A stretch of 64,000 bases of DNA from Nymphaea colorata (GCF_008831285.2 NC_045139.1:1410204-1474203); one strand, 5' to 3'; numbered from the stretch's first letter, positions 21,496 through 32,175 are shown. Numbers and translations: made by a program. Notes: generated by a model not told the origin, from the sequence alone.

Positions 21496-21743
21496 TGTTA
21501 GGAGGTTTGCCTAGAAAGTTTAGAATAAACAGCTGTAATATAGTTGTCTACAGCTGTATCCCATTGACAATGGGTCTCATACATGTATATACATCTGAGT
21601 TACACTGTATATATATATATGATAAATAAGAATACGGGATTTTAATCCCTCGCATAACATTGGCCCTTTCTCCCTGTTTCTCTGTTACCTTACGTCTCCA
21701 GTCGGTCCTTCTCTCTCAACTACGATCTTCCCCAACTTCAAGA
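21496..21743 (+). repeat. 3' LTR of the copia element
   Basis: 248 bp, identical by eye to 16863-17110, including the length of the TA tract. It is followed by the TGTGT target duplication and the resumed array spacer CACCCAACAAAGTCTG. Confidence 0.9.
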
Positions 21744-21749
21744 TGTGTG

Positions 21750-22100
21750 TCACCCAACAAAGTCTGTAGTTGACGAGCTGCAACTGCAACACATCAATTT
21801 AGTTGGCCAAATAAAGTAAGGCAGTGGAGCTTCCTAAGTTTGTGATTCCCAGGTAGCTGGTGGATGTTGATTATCCATCACCAGATAGGCCATTAAGATA
21901 ACCACGCCCAGTTGAAATATTAATTGCATCCAACTGATTGGCACATGTTGCACTTGCCCTTGTCAATTCGTGGCCACACCATAGATGATGAACCCATGCA
22001 TGGAATTAATTTCAAGCTCAATTGAAAGAGAACGTCGCAAGGAATTGAACCACCCAAAATAAATGGTGTAAGTGTGGCTTCTCATTCTTGATGGCGCATC
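21750..22100. repeat. Duplicated block D resumed after the insertion
   Basis: It continues the spacer interrupted by the copia element. CCCAACAAAGTCTG and the GTGGAGCTTCC segment match 10525-10760 and 39303-39470. Confidence 0.65.
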
Positions 22101-22249
22101 ATAGAAACTTTTAGATGTTCAAACTTCAAAGATGATTGTATGAAGCGAGACGTGATATTTTCAGGTGGATCTATCGTCTTCTATTAATTCATTATCCTTT
22201 TTCGAACATTTGGACATAGCCAAATTCTCGTCTTGTATATCAATTCATT

Positions 22250-22716
22250 TGTGTTACATGTATGTATGTACGTATAGAGAGAGAGAGAGGGAGAGGGAGA
22301 GATAGAGAGAGAGGGGAAACATAGAGTTATGTATAATTAGCATGCATGCATGGGCATCAGACTAAAGAAGAATTTGAGAACTAAGTACAGTGGGAAGAAT
22401 TGACTAGGCCATGTGCAGATAGCATGGGTCATCTCGTGCAATCGTTTCAAGTTGGCCAACCTATTCAAGTAGCACATGTATCTGCACATGACATGCATGC
22501 ATTTCATGAACTTTCACGTTCATTCTTAATGGTTTTCCGTTTTTTGGTGCAGAAACCTGACCATAAAGGAAAGCAATCGGTAGCATTTCATGAACTTTCA
22601 CGTTCATTCTTAATGGTTTTCCGTTTTTTGGTGCAGCAACCTGACCATAAAGGGAAGCAATCGGTACACTTCATCTGATTAAATTGTACAATATTGTAGA
22701 GGCAAAACCTAAACAT
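22250..22716 (+). promoter_or_regulatory. DUF538 promoter block without gene, copy 2
   Basis: It contains GAATTGACTAGGCCATGTGC at about 22397-22416 and TTGGCCAACCTATTCAAG. It ends AACCTAAACATCTGCA near 22717, exactly where the fuller block at 39820-40256 continues into its TATAAATA box. Here the TATA box and leader are gone. An 84-bp internal tandem duplication is annotated separately. Confidence 0.6.
22499..22666 (+). repeat. 84-bp tandem duplication
   Basis: Two adjacent 84-bp units (22499-22582 and 22583-22666) both start GCATTTCATGAACTTTCACG and end AGCAATCGGTA, and differ at about two positions. The other promoter blocks carry a single unit. Because 84 is a multiple of three, a chance open frame passes through both. 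Confidence 0.85.
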
Positions 22717-23060
22717 CTGCAAGTGAACAAAGTGATGAAGAGAGAAAGCTTGTATAAGGACAAAAATATAAAAAATTTACCTTTTCATGACAAAGACTAA
22801 AATGCCCATCCAGTACACGTTGCAGCAACTCCCGAACTTTGGTGATTAAGAACTTAAAAGGATTCTGATAAGTATCATGATATGCCATCAACAACTCTTC
22901 ATCTACTTCTAGTCTTTAAAATGAATTGCCAGCAACTTCGAACGTTGGTGATTAAGAATTTTTAACAAAAAAAGACCACGATAATGTGCATGATCGGCCA
23001 TCAACTACTCCTCATCCTCTTCTGAGTCTTTAAAAGGCAGATAATTTGACCAGGCCCTAA
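22717..23060 (-). repeat. Block F with decayed minus-strand frame, copy 1
   Basis: This replaces the TATA and leader region of the promoter block. On the minus strand a broken frame encodes LITKVRELLQRVLDGHFSLC and HEKVNF. The related block at 27550-27830 keeps LLITKVLDGNFCF and CHEKVNF. Within the block a unit of about 115 bp ending GAGTCTTTAAA is tandemly repeated. No family is recognised. A third, poorer copy lies at about 33440-33660. Confidence 0.45.
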
Positions 23061-23909
23061 TTTAGTATCATCATTTCGAGCAACCAAACACGCGGGAGGT
23101 CCCTTGTTATGCGCTAACAGAGGAGGGCGCGAACCAAAATGATGCACATCCTGATGTGCCCATGAATGAAGAAGAAGTCAGTTCAATAACTACTGAATCC
23201 ACCCTTCAGAAGTCCTCCGTAATAACCTTCTGTATGTTTCCATCAGCTTATTGTAAAGGCATGATAGTCTGTTTAGAAATTTTAGTTCCGCGTTGATTTT
23301 TGTTTTTTTTTTTTTTAGTTCTACGTACAGTTTTGATATCCAAGTAAGCTGGTTTTAAAAACAACTTTCAGAATCTTAAGAAGTTTCAAATTGATTTTGG
23401 GAGTCTAAATGAACACATTTGTGAATTATTTTTGGACTTCATGCTTGTGGCCCTTCGTTTGAAAATGTGATAAACAATTGGTAAAGTTGTAGCATTGTAG
23501 AGAAATTCACCATGATATTAAATCTGATGGTCAATTGCTTTTCCTTTTTTGTGATTTAAAACGGAGAAAGAGATCAGACAAGGACATTACTGGATCTGGA
23601 TTCAGTTTCAAAACTTCCGTAAGAGAAGATAGACTCCAGAATATACTTGAATATTGTATTTTATATTTTTAAACGCCACTTATATACTTGGCTGAAGTTT
23701 TCAAAATATTCACATCATGAATGAGAAAATTTCATCGATCGAGTAACAGCTTTATGTGAATCATAAATATTCATTTCACTTATTGCCAAAGAAAGAAACG
23801 AATACATGGTAGATTGGAATAAAAAATAAAGAAAGTAAAGCCCGTGATTGAAAAATAGTCACAAATTAAAGTCTTCGTGATTTCATTTCACTTCTTGTCA
23901 CCCTCCATG
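23061..23909. other. Intergenic, 3' side of DUF538 copy 5
   Basis: AT-rich spacer. The last 230 bp (from about 23680) are closely similar to 33650-33819 beyond copy 7. No gene recognised. Confidence 0.45.
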
Positions 23910-24332
23910 TTAGATTACAAATGCTGAAACAGGAAAAGATCGGGAAATTCCACTGTGTGTTTTAAATTGGATATTCCCAGAATTTGAGTTCTCCACCAAC
24001 ATCTCGGAGACCCCAATCCAGAGAAGGAGCTCCTTTGCCTTCACTCCAGTCACCTTCCTCATCCGACGAGGCTCAATGAATGCCGTGACTTCTGCAGCAA
24101 ATGAAACACTCCGACCAATTTGCTCAAAGTAATGGTCCTTCTTCTTCTTCTGCCGGAGCCAAATGAAGCCCTCAGATGGGACTAACCCGATCTCGACTAT
24201 GTTGTCGAGAGGGAGGAGTCCTCTGGGGATATTGAACTCATCAAGGAGCTGGATGGCTCTCTTTTGGCACTCTGCTTCTCCTACATAAATTTCAGCCTTT
24301 TCTCTCATTGAATCCATCACTTGAGAAACCAT
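23910..24332 (-). CDS. DUF538 (SVB-like) protein, copy 5
   Basis: Intact 140-residue intronless copy starting MVSQVMDSM. With copy 7 it forms a very close pair that also shares promoter and flanks. Distinct residues are GEAECQKRAIQ, LVPSEGFIW, EPRRMRKVTG and MLVENSNSGN, with the end AFVI. The open frame reaches 24491, but the upstream part crosses the TATA box, and the paralogues all begin at MVSQV. Confidence 0.88.
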   Translation of the reverse strand: MVSQVMDSMREKAEIYVGEAECQKRAIQLLDEFNIPRGLLPLDNIVEIGLVPSEGFIWLRQKKKKDHYFEQIGRSVSFAAEVTAFIEPRRMRKVTGVKAKELLLWIGVSEMLVENSNSGNIQFKTHSGISRSFPVSAFVI

Positions 24333-24602
24333 TTTCTCTCGTTGGTTCCTTCGGTCTCTCTCTCTCCCTTTCTCTTTATGTGTATGTATGTAATGAGAGA
24401 AGGCAGTGATGAGCAAAGAAGCTTTGGTCATCGGCATATTTATAGGCTTATGCTTAGTCTTATCTCCCCTCTGCAACAACCAAGTTGGCATGAGGCAGTT
24501 CCTTGGATACAGTCAAGTGAAGCCTGTTAATTCAGTTGTTTTCATGGCAGCCCGTAGAAGTGTGCGGCCATTGCTAAGTTGCAGATTTCACACGGCCTAG
24601 TC

Positions 24603-24607
<5 letters not shown>
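24333..24607 (-). promoter_or_regulatory. Promoter of DUF538 copy 5
   Basis: TATAAATA on the minus strand at 24437-24444, 105 bp before the ATG, and a GA-rich leader. The motif GAATTGACTAGGCCGTGTG lies at 24589-24607, abutting a long (CT)n tract. It is nearly identical to the promoter of copy 7. Confidence 0.7.

Positions 24608-24665
<58 letters not shown>
24602..24665. repeat. (CT)n microsatellite
   Basis: About 29 uninterrupted CT units directly upstream of the promoter motif of copy 5. The matching tract at 34520-34560 is shorter and interrupted. Confidence 0.9.
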
Positions 24666-24667
<2 letters not shown>

Positions 24668-24773
24668 GCCACACTAATTAATTAAAGGTAGTATTTTTGG
24701 CCGGCTACCTATTGAGTCAGATGGACATCGCGTTCATGGCTTGTAGCTAGGAACATGGATATGAATATCTTTC

Positions 24774-24803
24774 TTGGTTGATTCCATCACTTGATAAACC
24801 ATA
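24774..24803 (-). pseudogene. DUF538 start stub, about ten codons
   Basis: Read on the minus strand, ATG at 24803 opens MVYQVMESTK, matching the MVSQVMDSM start of the intact genes. Homology then ends. It is the 5' tip of a lost copy, still attached to a complete promoter of the copy-1 type. Confidence 0.7.
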
Positions 24804-25160
24804 TCCCTTTCTCACGCTCTCTCCCTCTGTTCTTGTGTGCTAGTGAACTAATTGATGAATGATCATTAATCTGTCTTCCAGTGTGCCATATTTATATGCA
24901 TCTCTTTCTCTTTCTCTGTCTCTTAAAAGACAAAGTTGTACTGGGTAGATCCTTGTAAGCAGCCAAGTTAGTTGTATCCATCACTTTCATGGTGCATCGT
25001 CCAATAAAAAAGTTGGCGAAAAGGACCCGAAAAGATGAATGTTTCCACATGACTATATAAGCATGTTAAAGTTTCAGCTCGCTCACTTGAATGGGCTGGC
25101 CAAGTTGTAGAGTTGGATATACATAATTAGGCTCGCATGCGGACTAGTCAAACATTATTC
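24804..25160 (-). promoter_or_regulatory. Promoter left with only a gene stub
   Basis: It matches the promoter of copy 1. CTGTCTTCCAGTGTGCCATA with TATAAATA (minus strand) near 24889-24896 and the TCCTTGTAAGC segment are shared. A GACTAGTC motif lies near 25141-25148. The same block, further truncated, occurs at 34561-34880. Confidence 0.65.
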
Positions 25161-26099
25161 TTCTCACGTGTACTAGGCAGCCATCTTAGGTAACACAAGG
25201 CCCAATTACCTCTAAATTTAAGGCCGCTTTGAGTGAGACATCTTCAAATTAGGTTTTCAGTCAACCCAATTTGTATAATCTTGGTCTTCTAACTAGGTTT
25301 TTGAAAATGTAGAGACTAGGTGTTGTTTATTAGGATGGCAACTGACAACCAATTATTTTCGCCTGGTGTAACTTGGTTTCTATTTGGATGACTAACCAGG
25401 TTCTGTGGAAAACTGTGGATTGAACAAACTTGAAGAGTAAGAACGATACCTTTTCGGATTTCAGATGCACAAATAAATTGTATGTCATGTTCAGGTTCTG
25501 AATCACAGAAATTTTGTATGTATGTGTATGAGGCACTTTTCAGTTTGTTCGAAAGGAAGTTGAGTCGATTTAGCTCTTGACATAGAAAAGCAAATCAGAT
25601 CTGCACCTGCTTAGATTTTGGAATTTAAGGTGCTTTTGTCTCAGAGTTTTACAATGTCAATGAGTGCAGTGTACTAACTTATGTTGCTATAACCGTTAAG
25701 CATGCATGTTAGTACTAGTTTCCCTATTGTTAGAGAAGATATAGCAGTAAACATTTTATTACAGCTAAAAATCTCAAGTAACCAAGTCTACATCTAAAAT
25801 CCACCACAGTTTTAACATGGAAACTTAGAGGAAGAAAAATTGGCCTCTAAATTTACTTCTAACATGACAAATATCCATGAGCTGCTGGCGACATAAATGC
25901 TTCAACTGCTCAAATTGGGGTTCTTGATCCTCACTTTTTCTGATCATCGTACGACAGGATCCCGCATATATAATATCCTTGTTTTATCTCCCAGCATTCA
26001 CATGGTCATCCCGCCACTTGAAAATGAAATATAATAAGGTCTCTCTTTGAATGCAGACAACAACCGTATCCAATACCTTGTATAAGATCCATTGTAGTT
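25161..26099. repeat. Duplicated spacer of the two-gene segment, copy 1
   Basis: It is collinear and similar over most of its length with 34880-35800. It contains scattered short open frames that are not shared in both copies. No gene. Confidence 0.55.
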
Positions 26100-26390
26100 T
26101 AGCTTTCAATGGATCTCTGATCTTAGCTGAAGTTTTTTGCCTTATATCTCGGTGTTCTGCAACCCTTAATAAACACTTCATGATTGCTGTACTAAAACGA
26201 GATGCAGGTGGAAGATTTGACAAGGCCATGTCCAGCATTTATGAGCCTGGTAAGATGATAATGAAAGTTAACAAGATTTGCTTGGCCTTGAAGCTACGAT
26301 TGTTTAGGGGAATCCCATCACTTAACCATCGATTCAAAGCAGTTGAGGTGATGAACAAAAAATCACCTATTCCGATGTATCAGACCTTAA
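26100..26390 (+). repeat. Conserved intergenic block B, sense copy 2
   Basis: This copy keeps an open plus frame (26051-26443) reading GRFDKAMSSIYEPGKM, which looks slightly like a PPR helix pair. The paralogues are broken at different places, and a GTAAGATG donor-like site sits inside. I consider it a non-coding or long-dead sequence. Confidence 0.5.
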
Positions 26391-26940
26391 TATTATGCAG
26401 CTGGCGGAGCATGTGTAGTAGCCCAGGTTTCAGCATGGATTGATTGTCATCAATATCCTCTTGAGAGAACCTCAGACATGGTTGGTAAATGAGTGGAACC
26501 GGTGCAGCTTCGCTTGTTCTTCCACTAGCTGGTCTAGTTAAGCTCATTCTACCTATGAATGGACCAAGTAAAGCGAGGCTTGAGCCATCCTGTTTCTGCA
26601 AGAAACAGACGAGAGCAGGTTCTAAGAGAGGCAGGGAAATATTGAATTCCTTCATCACACCACCAATTTAAAACTTACAACAGAAGAAATATGCAGCTTC
26701 TATAGAGGATCATAACATGGAAGAAAATGTTTGTCATAACAGAACTGATTTATCTCTACTTCATCAGGTAACTGAGTGCCAACGTCCTGAAAGCTGCTGC
26801 TGATGCACTTTATCTGGGGTCTCAAATTAATTAGCTAGTGGGTAGTCATCCGACAACGCCAACCTCATTATTTTTTTTTTTGAGAGAAACAGAGAGAGAT
26901 CAGAGACAGTTCCCGAACAATGGATGCTCCATCATCTTAA
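26391..26940. repeat. Duplicated spacer with minus-strand open frame
   Basis: A minus-strand frame at 26380-26658 (PLLEPALVCFLQKQDGSSLA) corresponds to one at 36182-36376 (LLLEPPLLCFLQKQDASSLA). The copies share about 40 residues before stops diverge. It may be a decayed small gene carried in the duplicated segment. No family is recognised. Confidence 0.4.
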
Positions 26941-26949
26941 AATCTGTGA

Positions 26950-27550
26950 GCTAAGTGTGAAAGAATTGACTAATCCATCTCAGCAATGGGGTGCTTCAAA
27001 TTGCCAGCCTATTTAAGCTAGGACAGAAAGTATATCAAATACATTAAATACATCAACGTTCGTTCTTATGGTGGCGTTCCTTTTTCCAGAGAAGGATCGA
27101 AAAAAAACTGTTACATTTCTCCTTATCACTAATGAAATTAATGATGATCTGCATGCCTCCTGCCAACTTTGTTTGTGTAGAGAGAGATAGAGAAAGAGAG
27201 AGGAAGCATAGAGTTTTGTATAACTAGCATACATGCATGGCGTCAAAAGATAGCATGTGCAGATAGCATGGGTCACCTCGTGCAATCGTTTCAAGTTGGC
27301 CAATCTATTCAAGCACCACATGCATCTGTACAACACGTGCACGCATGTTCATGATCTTTCATGTTCATTCTAAATGGTTTTCTACCTTTGGTGGAGAAAC
27401 CTGTCTTCATATGAAAGCTATCAGTACACTACTACACTTCATCTTGTTAATGTAGTTAATTAATTAAGAGAGAGGGAGGGAGAGAATGGGAGAGGGGGAG
27501 AGAGAGTATGTACAATATTATAGAGGCGAAACCTAAGCATCTGCATATGG
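26950..27550 (+). promoter_or_regulatory. Two DUF538 promoter relics without genes
   Basis: The first, near 26962-27015, has GAATTGACTAATCCATCTCAG and a TTCAAATTGCCAGCCTATTTAAGC stretch, as before the truncated gene at 36956. The second, about 27200-27550, has ATGTGCAGATAGCATGGGTC and TTGGCCAATCTATTCAAGC. Neither leads to coding sequence. Confidence 0.55.
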
Positions 27551-27900
27551 AAAAGTGAGAAAGAAAGAAAACCTGTGTAAGCCCAACAATAGAAAGATGA
27601 TAAAAAAATTTACCTTTTCATGACAAAAACAAAAGTTCCCATCCAGTACCTTGGTGATTAAGAGCTTTTGAGCAAAAAAGGGATCCTGATAATTATCATG
27701 ACTTGCCGCCAACAACTCATTCTCTTCAGAGTCTTTAAATAGGGTTGCCAAAAGAAAAGATCCTGATAATTATCATGATGGGCCATCAACTACTCATTCC
27801 CCTCTGAGTCTTTAAAAAGCATATAAAATCCGAACATGACTATGTCGAGAGGGAGATAATTTGAGGCCTCAAGTTAGTGTCATGATTTCTTGCATCCAAA
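27551..27900 (-). repeat. Block F with minus-strand frame, copy 2
   Basis: A 72-codon frame (27533-27751, minus) includes FKDSEENELLAASHDNYQDP and LLITKVLDGNFCF. A shorter copy of the first part follows in tandem at about 27745-27815. It is comparable with 22717-23060. The function is unknown. Confidence 0.45.
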
Positions 27901-27959
27901 CACGCGAGAGGTCACCCATATACTTAATTTGTCATGATAAAAAGCTTCGAAGAGTGAAC

Positions 27960-29760
27960 TTAATTTGTTTTCATCATAAATTATCTAGAGATTGATTCAA
28001 TAAGTTTTGTGAGAACCAGAGAAAAACAGGGCAAAGGAGAGAAAAAGCAGATGCCATGGATGTGAGGCCGAGCAGAGAAACTCACATTCTTTTCATTATA
28101 GAACTTTGAATATATAAAAGTCATTAACAGCTTATTACAGAGAATCAGCGACGGGGAGAATTTTGACGGCTCCATGATAACCAACTTATATTCGTGTTAC
28201 AACAGATGAAAAGTAAATGTCTCCGGCAAACTCTCGAGCTTGAATTGGAGGAGATTTGCATAATTTTCTCTAGATATTTTCTTTAAAACTTAGTTGGAGA
28301 CTGTAATGTGAAATTTGAGCTCGATATAGCTTATCATACTTAACCTCCTCTTAATCTTTAATTCTTGAGTTTCAAATGCTTACAGATATCTCAACATGGG
28401 TTTAACTCGATTCCAAAATCTTGGAATCTCCTGAGTCTTTAATCAATTCAAAGTGCAAATAAGAAGGCTCAAACGTGGCTTTACTTGATTTTTTTATAGA
28501 TTGAGCTTAGACCAGCTTGTGGGAGGAACAGTTGAAGCGGCAGCAAAGCCTACTTTGTTCATCTCATTTACAACCACAACTGAGATTCTCTCACTGAATT
28601 TTGATTATAGTGTACCCCTTCCCTGACCCTTGTTACAGCACATGACCCCAACTGTGTACAATTAATGTGGGTACATTTCAATCGGTGATGTCTGTTCATC
28701 GCATCAAGTGCTTTCAAACCTTTGCTGGCGGAATGGACATCCTTCATCAAGTGAGACTCACCTAATAATCAAAGGCAACAAGGCGAAGCAAATCTTGCTA
28801 ACTGTCATCATCATCCTACTAGGTCTACATGTTTCACGTGACCTTGTCAAATCTTCCAACAACATCAATATGCTTAGTATAGCTGCCATGAAGATGAAGT
28901 ACTTGAAGCTATTCAAAACCAAGTCATAAGGCAAAGAAGCCGGCAGCTAAGATCAAGCTTTGGAGGGAAAATTCTAAGTGATTGAAACTGACACAGAAAA
29001 CTAGTATCCAATTAATCTTACACAAGGCACAATGATTGTTGTCTAGATTCAAAGCAAGACCATTTCAGCTACCATTTTTCTTGTGTCAAACTGATCATGT
29101 GATCAGCGCAGGTAACTGAAGCAACCACAATGATCTGTTCAATTAACATGAGTAGCAGCTCACAGATTATCACATTAGATGTCATTTTCCAAATAGATTG
29201 ATGACAATAGGTTGTTTGCGAAAGAAATTATGTCAATCTTGATCGAGCAAGTTGCATTTTATACAAGCATCACTCTTAGATTTTGGTTCATCGTGACTGT
29301 TTGCACAGAAAAGTATCTACAAGAAAGGGAAGCCATTCTTGGATCGGTCAAAGAACAGCATTTTTGGTGGTTTGGTTGCCGACTATTTAATGAACAATGG
29401 ATCAGGTTTAATGCCCACTTTTGGTCGATCAACGTCTTAGAATTCAGATTATTATGCAGTTGCTTATATGGATGTGGCTTACAATTTAAGAAAATTAGGA
29501 GTGAAGCTTGATTCATCCACGCACCTATTGAACGACATTCTGTTCATAAATCTCAAAATTTTAGTTAAGTATTTTTTTTCTTTTGAGCACAATTTTGACA
29601 TCAAAGTAAATTGGTTTAAGAAGTTATTTTCAGTTCTAAAGATTATCTTTGTAAAAGAACTCAAACAAATTATTTTTAATAATGCAATTTAACAGATTTG
29701 TGCAAATCACTTTGAATTTGATCCTTCCATCAATTTAAGAATGTGAGTATGTATGTGATA
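27960..29760. repeat. Large duplicated block E, copy 2
   Basis: Collinear with about 13590-14960. It includes an antisense block B at about 28660-28960, the longest of the inverted copies. It is absent from the second two-gene segment (33.6-40 kb), so that segment has lost it or this one has gained it. Confidence 0.6.
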
Positions 29761-30689
29761 GTCGATTGGAGGGTCTTACCACTAATGTAGTGAAAACTGA
29801 TAAAGATGGAATGGATATAGAATGAAATTATTCAACGCAACTTTCTATAAATCCTCAAACGCCTGCTATCGAGGTAGAAAGCCGAGCAAAAATTGGAAGA
29901 CATCTCATTTTCATTCCTAAAAATTGTTTGTATCCCCAGAATGGCTAAGTTCTGCAGGCAGCTGCGCTTAAACAAAAACCAACAACATTAAATTTGACAG
30001 CCAATTGTTCGTTTCTTTTTGTAAATTTGCACATGGAAAGCTGTGGTGGATTTTAAACACGATTACTCGAGTGTTTACGTGTAATAAAATTTTCACGAGT
30101 ATATGTTTTCTAACAATGGATAAACTGTAAGAAAACTCGGTGATCAAGCAGACATGGCTCTCATACCATGTGAACAGAGACAAACCACGGAGCATAAAGA
30201 ACAGAGGAAGAACATCGCTCATTTACCACTCGTATTATGGGTCTTACTCTGTTCATATACCAGGTGATGTTTCATTGTCACCTACCAACCGATAGAAATA
30301 CATTTCAAGACTCTTAGCCTGTAAACAATTTCGTTCGATCGGTGGACAGCCGAAAGGACATCCTTGGCGATGTGGGACTTCTAATGACAGAACATCAAGG
30401 TCAGGCAAATCATGTTTACCTTCATTATCATCTCACGGCCTTGTCGAATCTTCCAACCGCATCATGCGGAGATAGTAAAGCAACCCAGGAATTAACAGTG
30501 AATTACGTTGCTTCTATTAGACTTTGGTGCAACAGTGGTATCATCAGCTCAAGCTTGATGAATTAGAATATGAAACCTCTTGTCTATTATGATGAAAATC
30601 CAGATACATATTCACGATAAAAGAAAAAAAATACGAATACAAAAGTTTATCATGATTTTCATGACGCCTTTTAATTTTTTCTCGTCTTT
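29761..30689. other. Intergenic, 3' side of DUF538 copy 6
   Basis: Spacer with a block B fragment (antisense, about 30380-30480). It resembles 15000-15430 downstream of copy 4. No gene. Confidence 0.45.
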
Positions 30690-31112
30690 TCAGTATACAA
30701 AAGCTGAAACAGGAAATGATCGGGAAATCCCAGAATGTGTTCTAAATTGGATATTCCCGGAATTTGAGTCATCCACCAACATCTCGGAGACCCCAATCCA
30801 GAGAAGAAGCTCCTTTGCCTTCACACCAGTCACCTTCCTCATCCTATGAGGCTCAATGAATGCCGTGACTTCTGCAGCAAATGAAACACTCCTACCAATT
30901 TGCTCAAAGTAATGGTCCTTCTTCTTCTTCTGTCGGAGCCAAATGAAACCCTCAGATCGGACTATCCCGATCTCGACTATGTTGTCGAGAGGGAGGAGTC
31001 CCCTAGGAATGCTGAACTCCTCAAGGAGCCGGATTGCTCTCTTTTGACACTCTGTTTCTCCTACATAAATTTCAGCTTTTTCTCTCATCGAATCAATCAC
31101 TTGAGAAACCAT
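30690..31112 (-). CDS. DUF538 (SVB-like) protein, copy 6
   Basis: Intact 140-residue intronless copy. It looks mosaic: EIYVGETEC and AEVTAFIEP resemble copies 4, 5 and 7, while FSIPRGLLPLDNIVEIGIVRSEG resembles copies 3 and 8, and its promoter is of the copy 3 type. Unique changes are AIRLLEEF, EPHRMRKV (His for Arg), VDDSNSGNIQFRTHSG and the end AFVY. The frame is open to 31238 but passes the TATA box, so the start is at 31112. Confidence 0.88.
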   Translation of the reverse strand: MVSQVIDSMREKAEIYVGETECQKRAIRLLEEFSIPRGLLPLDNIVEIGIVRSEGFIWLRQKKKKDHYFEQIGRSVSFAAEVTAFIEPHRMRKVTGVKAKELLLWIGVSEMLVDDSNSGNIQFRTHSGISRSFPVSAFVY

Positions 31113-31355
31113 TCTTTCTGTCTCTCTGTTCCTCTTTCTCCCACTCTTTCCAGATAAGTGAACTAATTCTTTGATTTGGTGAAGAAATTGGGAGCTCCTA
31201 GGCCTATTTATAGCAACCGCGGTCTGCCTTCTATCCATATCTCTCTCACTCTCTCCCCCTGGTTATGTTGAAGTATATCAGTTGCTTTCATTGACATTCA
31301 ACTAACAATATGCCAAAGCAATTTTCTAGCTGCTTCACATGGCCCATCTTGATTC
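31113..31355 (-). promoter_or_regulatory. Promoter of DUF538 copy 6
   Basis: TATAAATA on the minus strand at 31205-31212, 93 bp before the ATG, a GA-rich leader, and the CACATGGCC element (plus reading) at 31336-31344. Very similar to the promoter of copy 3. Confidence 0.65.
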
Positions 31356-31579
31356 CTCTGCGTACTCTCTCTCTCGTCCGAACGCCACCAGCCAAGTTGC
31401 CATGTTCGAATATCTCTACTCATTAATTTTGATTACTCAGTGAGATGCATGGGTGGGAGGTAGCAAGTTGTAAGAGCACACGAATTAAAGGTCATGCACA
31501 GTTTTGAAGCCCACCTGAGAAGAGGTTACTGTGACATGATAATATCTATCCCCTCATCAACAATGATCGTCGGCATGCA

Positions 31580-31980
31580 GTAGCTTTCAGAACAAACTTT
31601 CAGCATCGTGTTGGTTGGCCAGTGGCTGCGATTCAATTTGTAAGAATTAATGCACAAATTCTTGCAGTCGCGCTGGAATCATGGCAGCCATATAATACAA
31701 CAGCGGTTGCAAACATAAAAGTTGAGCCATTTTTGAGGGGAAAGCAACAGAAAATTAAAATAGCATCTTTTGAGTTGTGTTTCTTAAGGGGACTGCACAA
31801 ATCTGCTTAAGGGAAGTTGTATTTGCTACAGAAAAGTACATACATTTTTTTAAGCCCAAAAAATCTGATGCATTTTCAGCTGCAAATGTAGCCGTTGGTA
31901 ATAACCAGAGAAATTTTAACATCCATGCTGCACTTGAGAAACTCAAAAGCTGATTTTTATTAAACAAACCCAAAAGATTA
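31580..31980. repeat. Duplicated upstream block C, copy 3
   Basis: Contains AACTTTCAGCATCGTGTTGG and TTGCAGTCGCGCTGG and continues into the spacer also seen at 9480-9700 and 38360-38570. Confidence 0.6.
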
Positions 31981-32175
31981 CATTTGTAATGTTTGGATTA
32001 AAACTTGTTCTAGATAAAACTTTTGACAGGCGTGCACACACACACACACACAGATACATATATATATATTAGAAGGAGAGAGGTTATCATGTTATGAGCG
32101 TAGTATGTATATAGTCGGCTCTTAATTTGCATTCATAACTAATGCTGATTCGTTTCTAAATTGTTAGTTGGATAA

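Larger units (their letters stand above)
16863..21743 (+). mobile_element. Complete Ty1/copia LTR retrotransposon
   Basis: A 4881-bp element with two 248-bp LTRs that look identical base for base, flanked by TGTGT on both sides (16858-16862 and 21744-21748). Its parts are a primer-binding site matching initiator tRNA-Met (17111-17122), one gag-pol frame in the copia order protease, integrase, reverse transcriptase, RNase H, and a polypurine tract before the 3' LTR. It entered the microsatellite of an array spacer whose empty version is visible at 10465-10540 and 39280-39310. Identical LTRs imply a recent insertion. The frame is broken by one TAG at 19903-19905. The copia lineage is not assigned with confidence; short LTRs would suit the Ale/Retrofit type. 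Confidence 0.95.

Noticed and set aside
26051-26443. 130-codon frame with GRFDKAMSSIYEP read as a PPR protein
   Set aside because: Only one motif-like stretch, no repeat series, and the two sense paralogues are broken. Kept only as a remark on block B.
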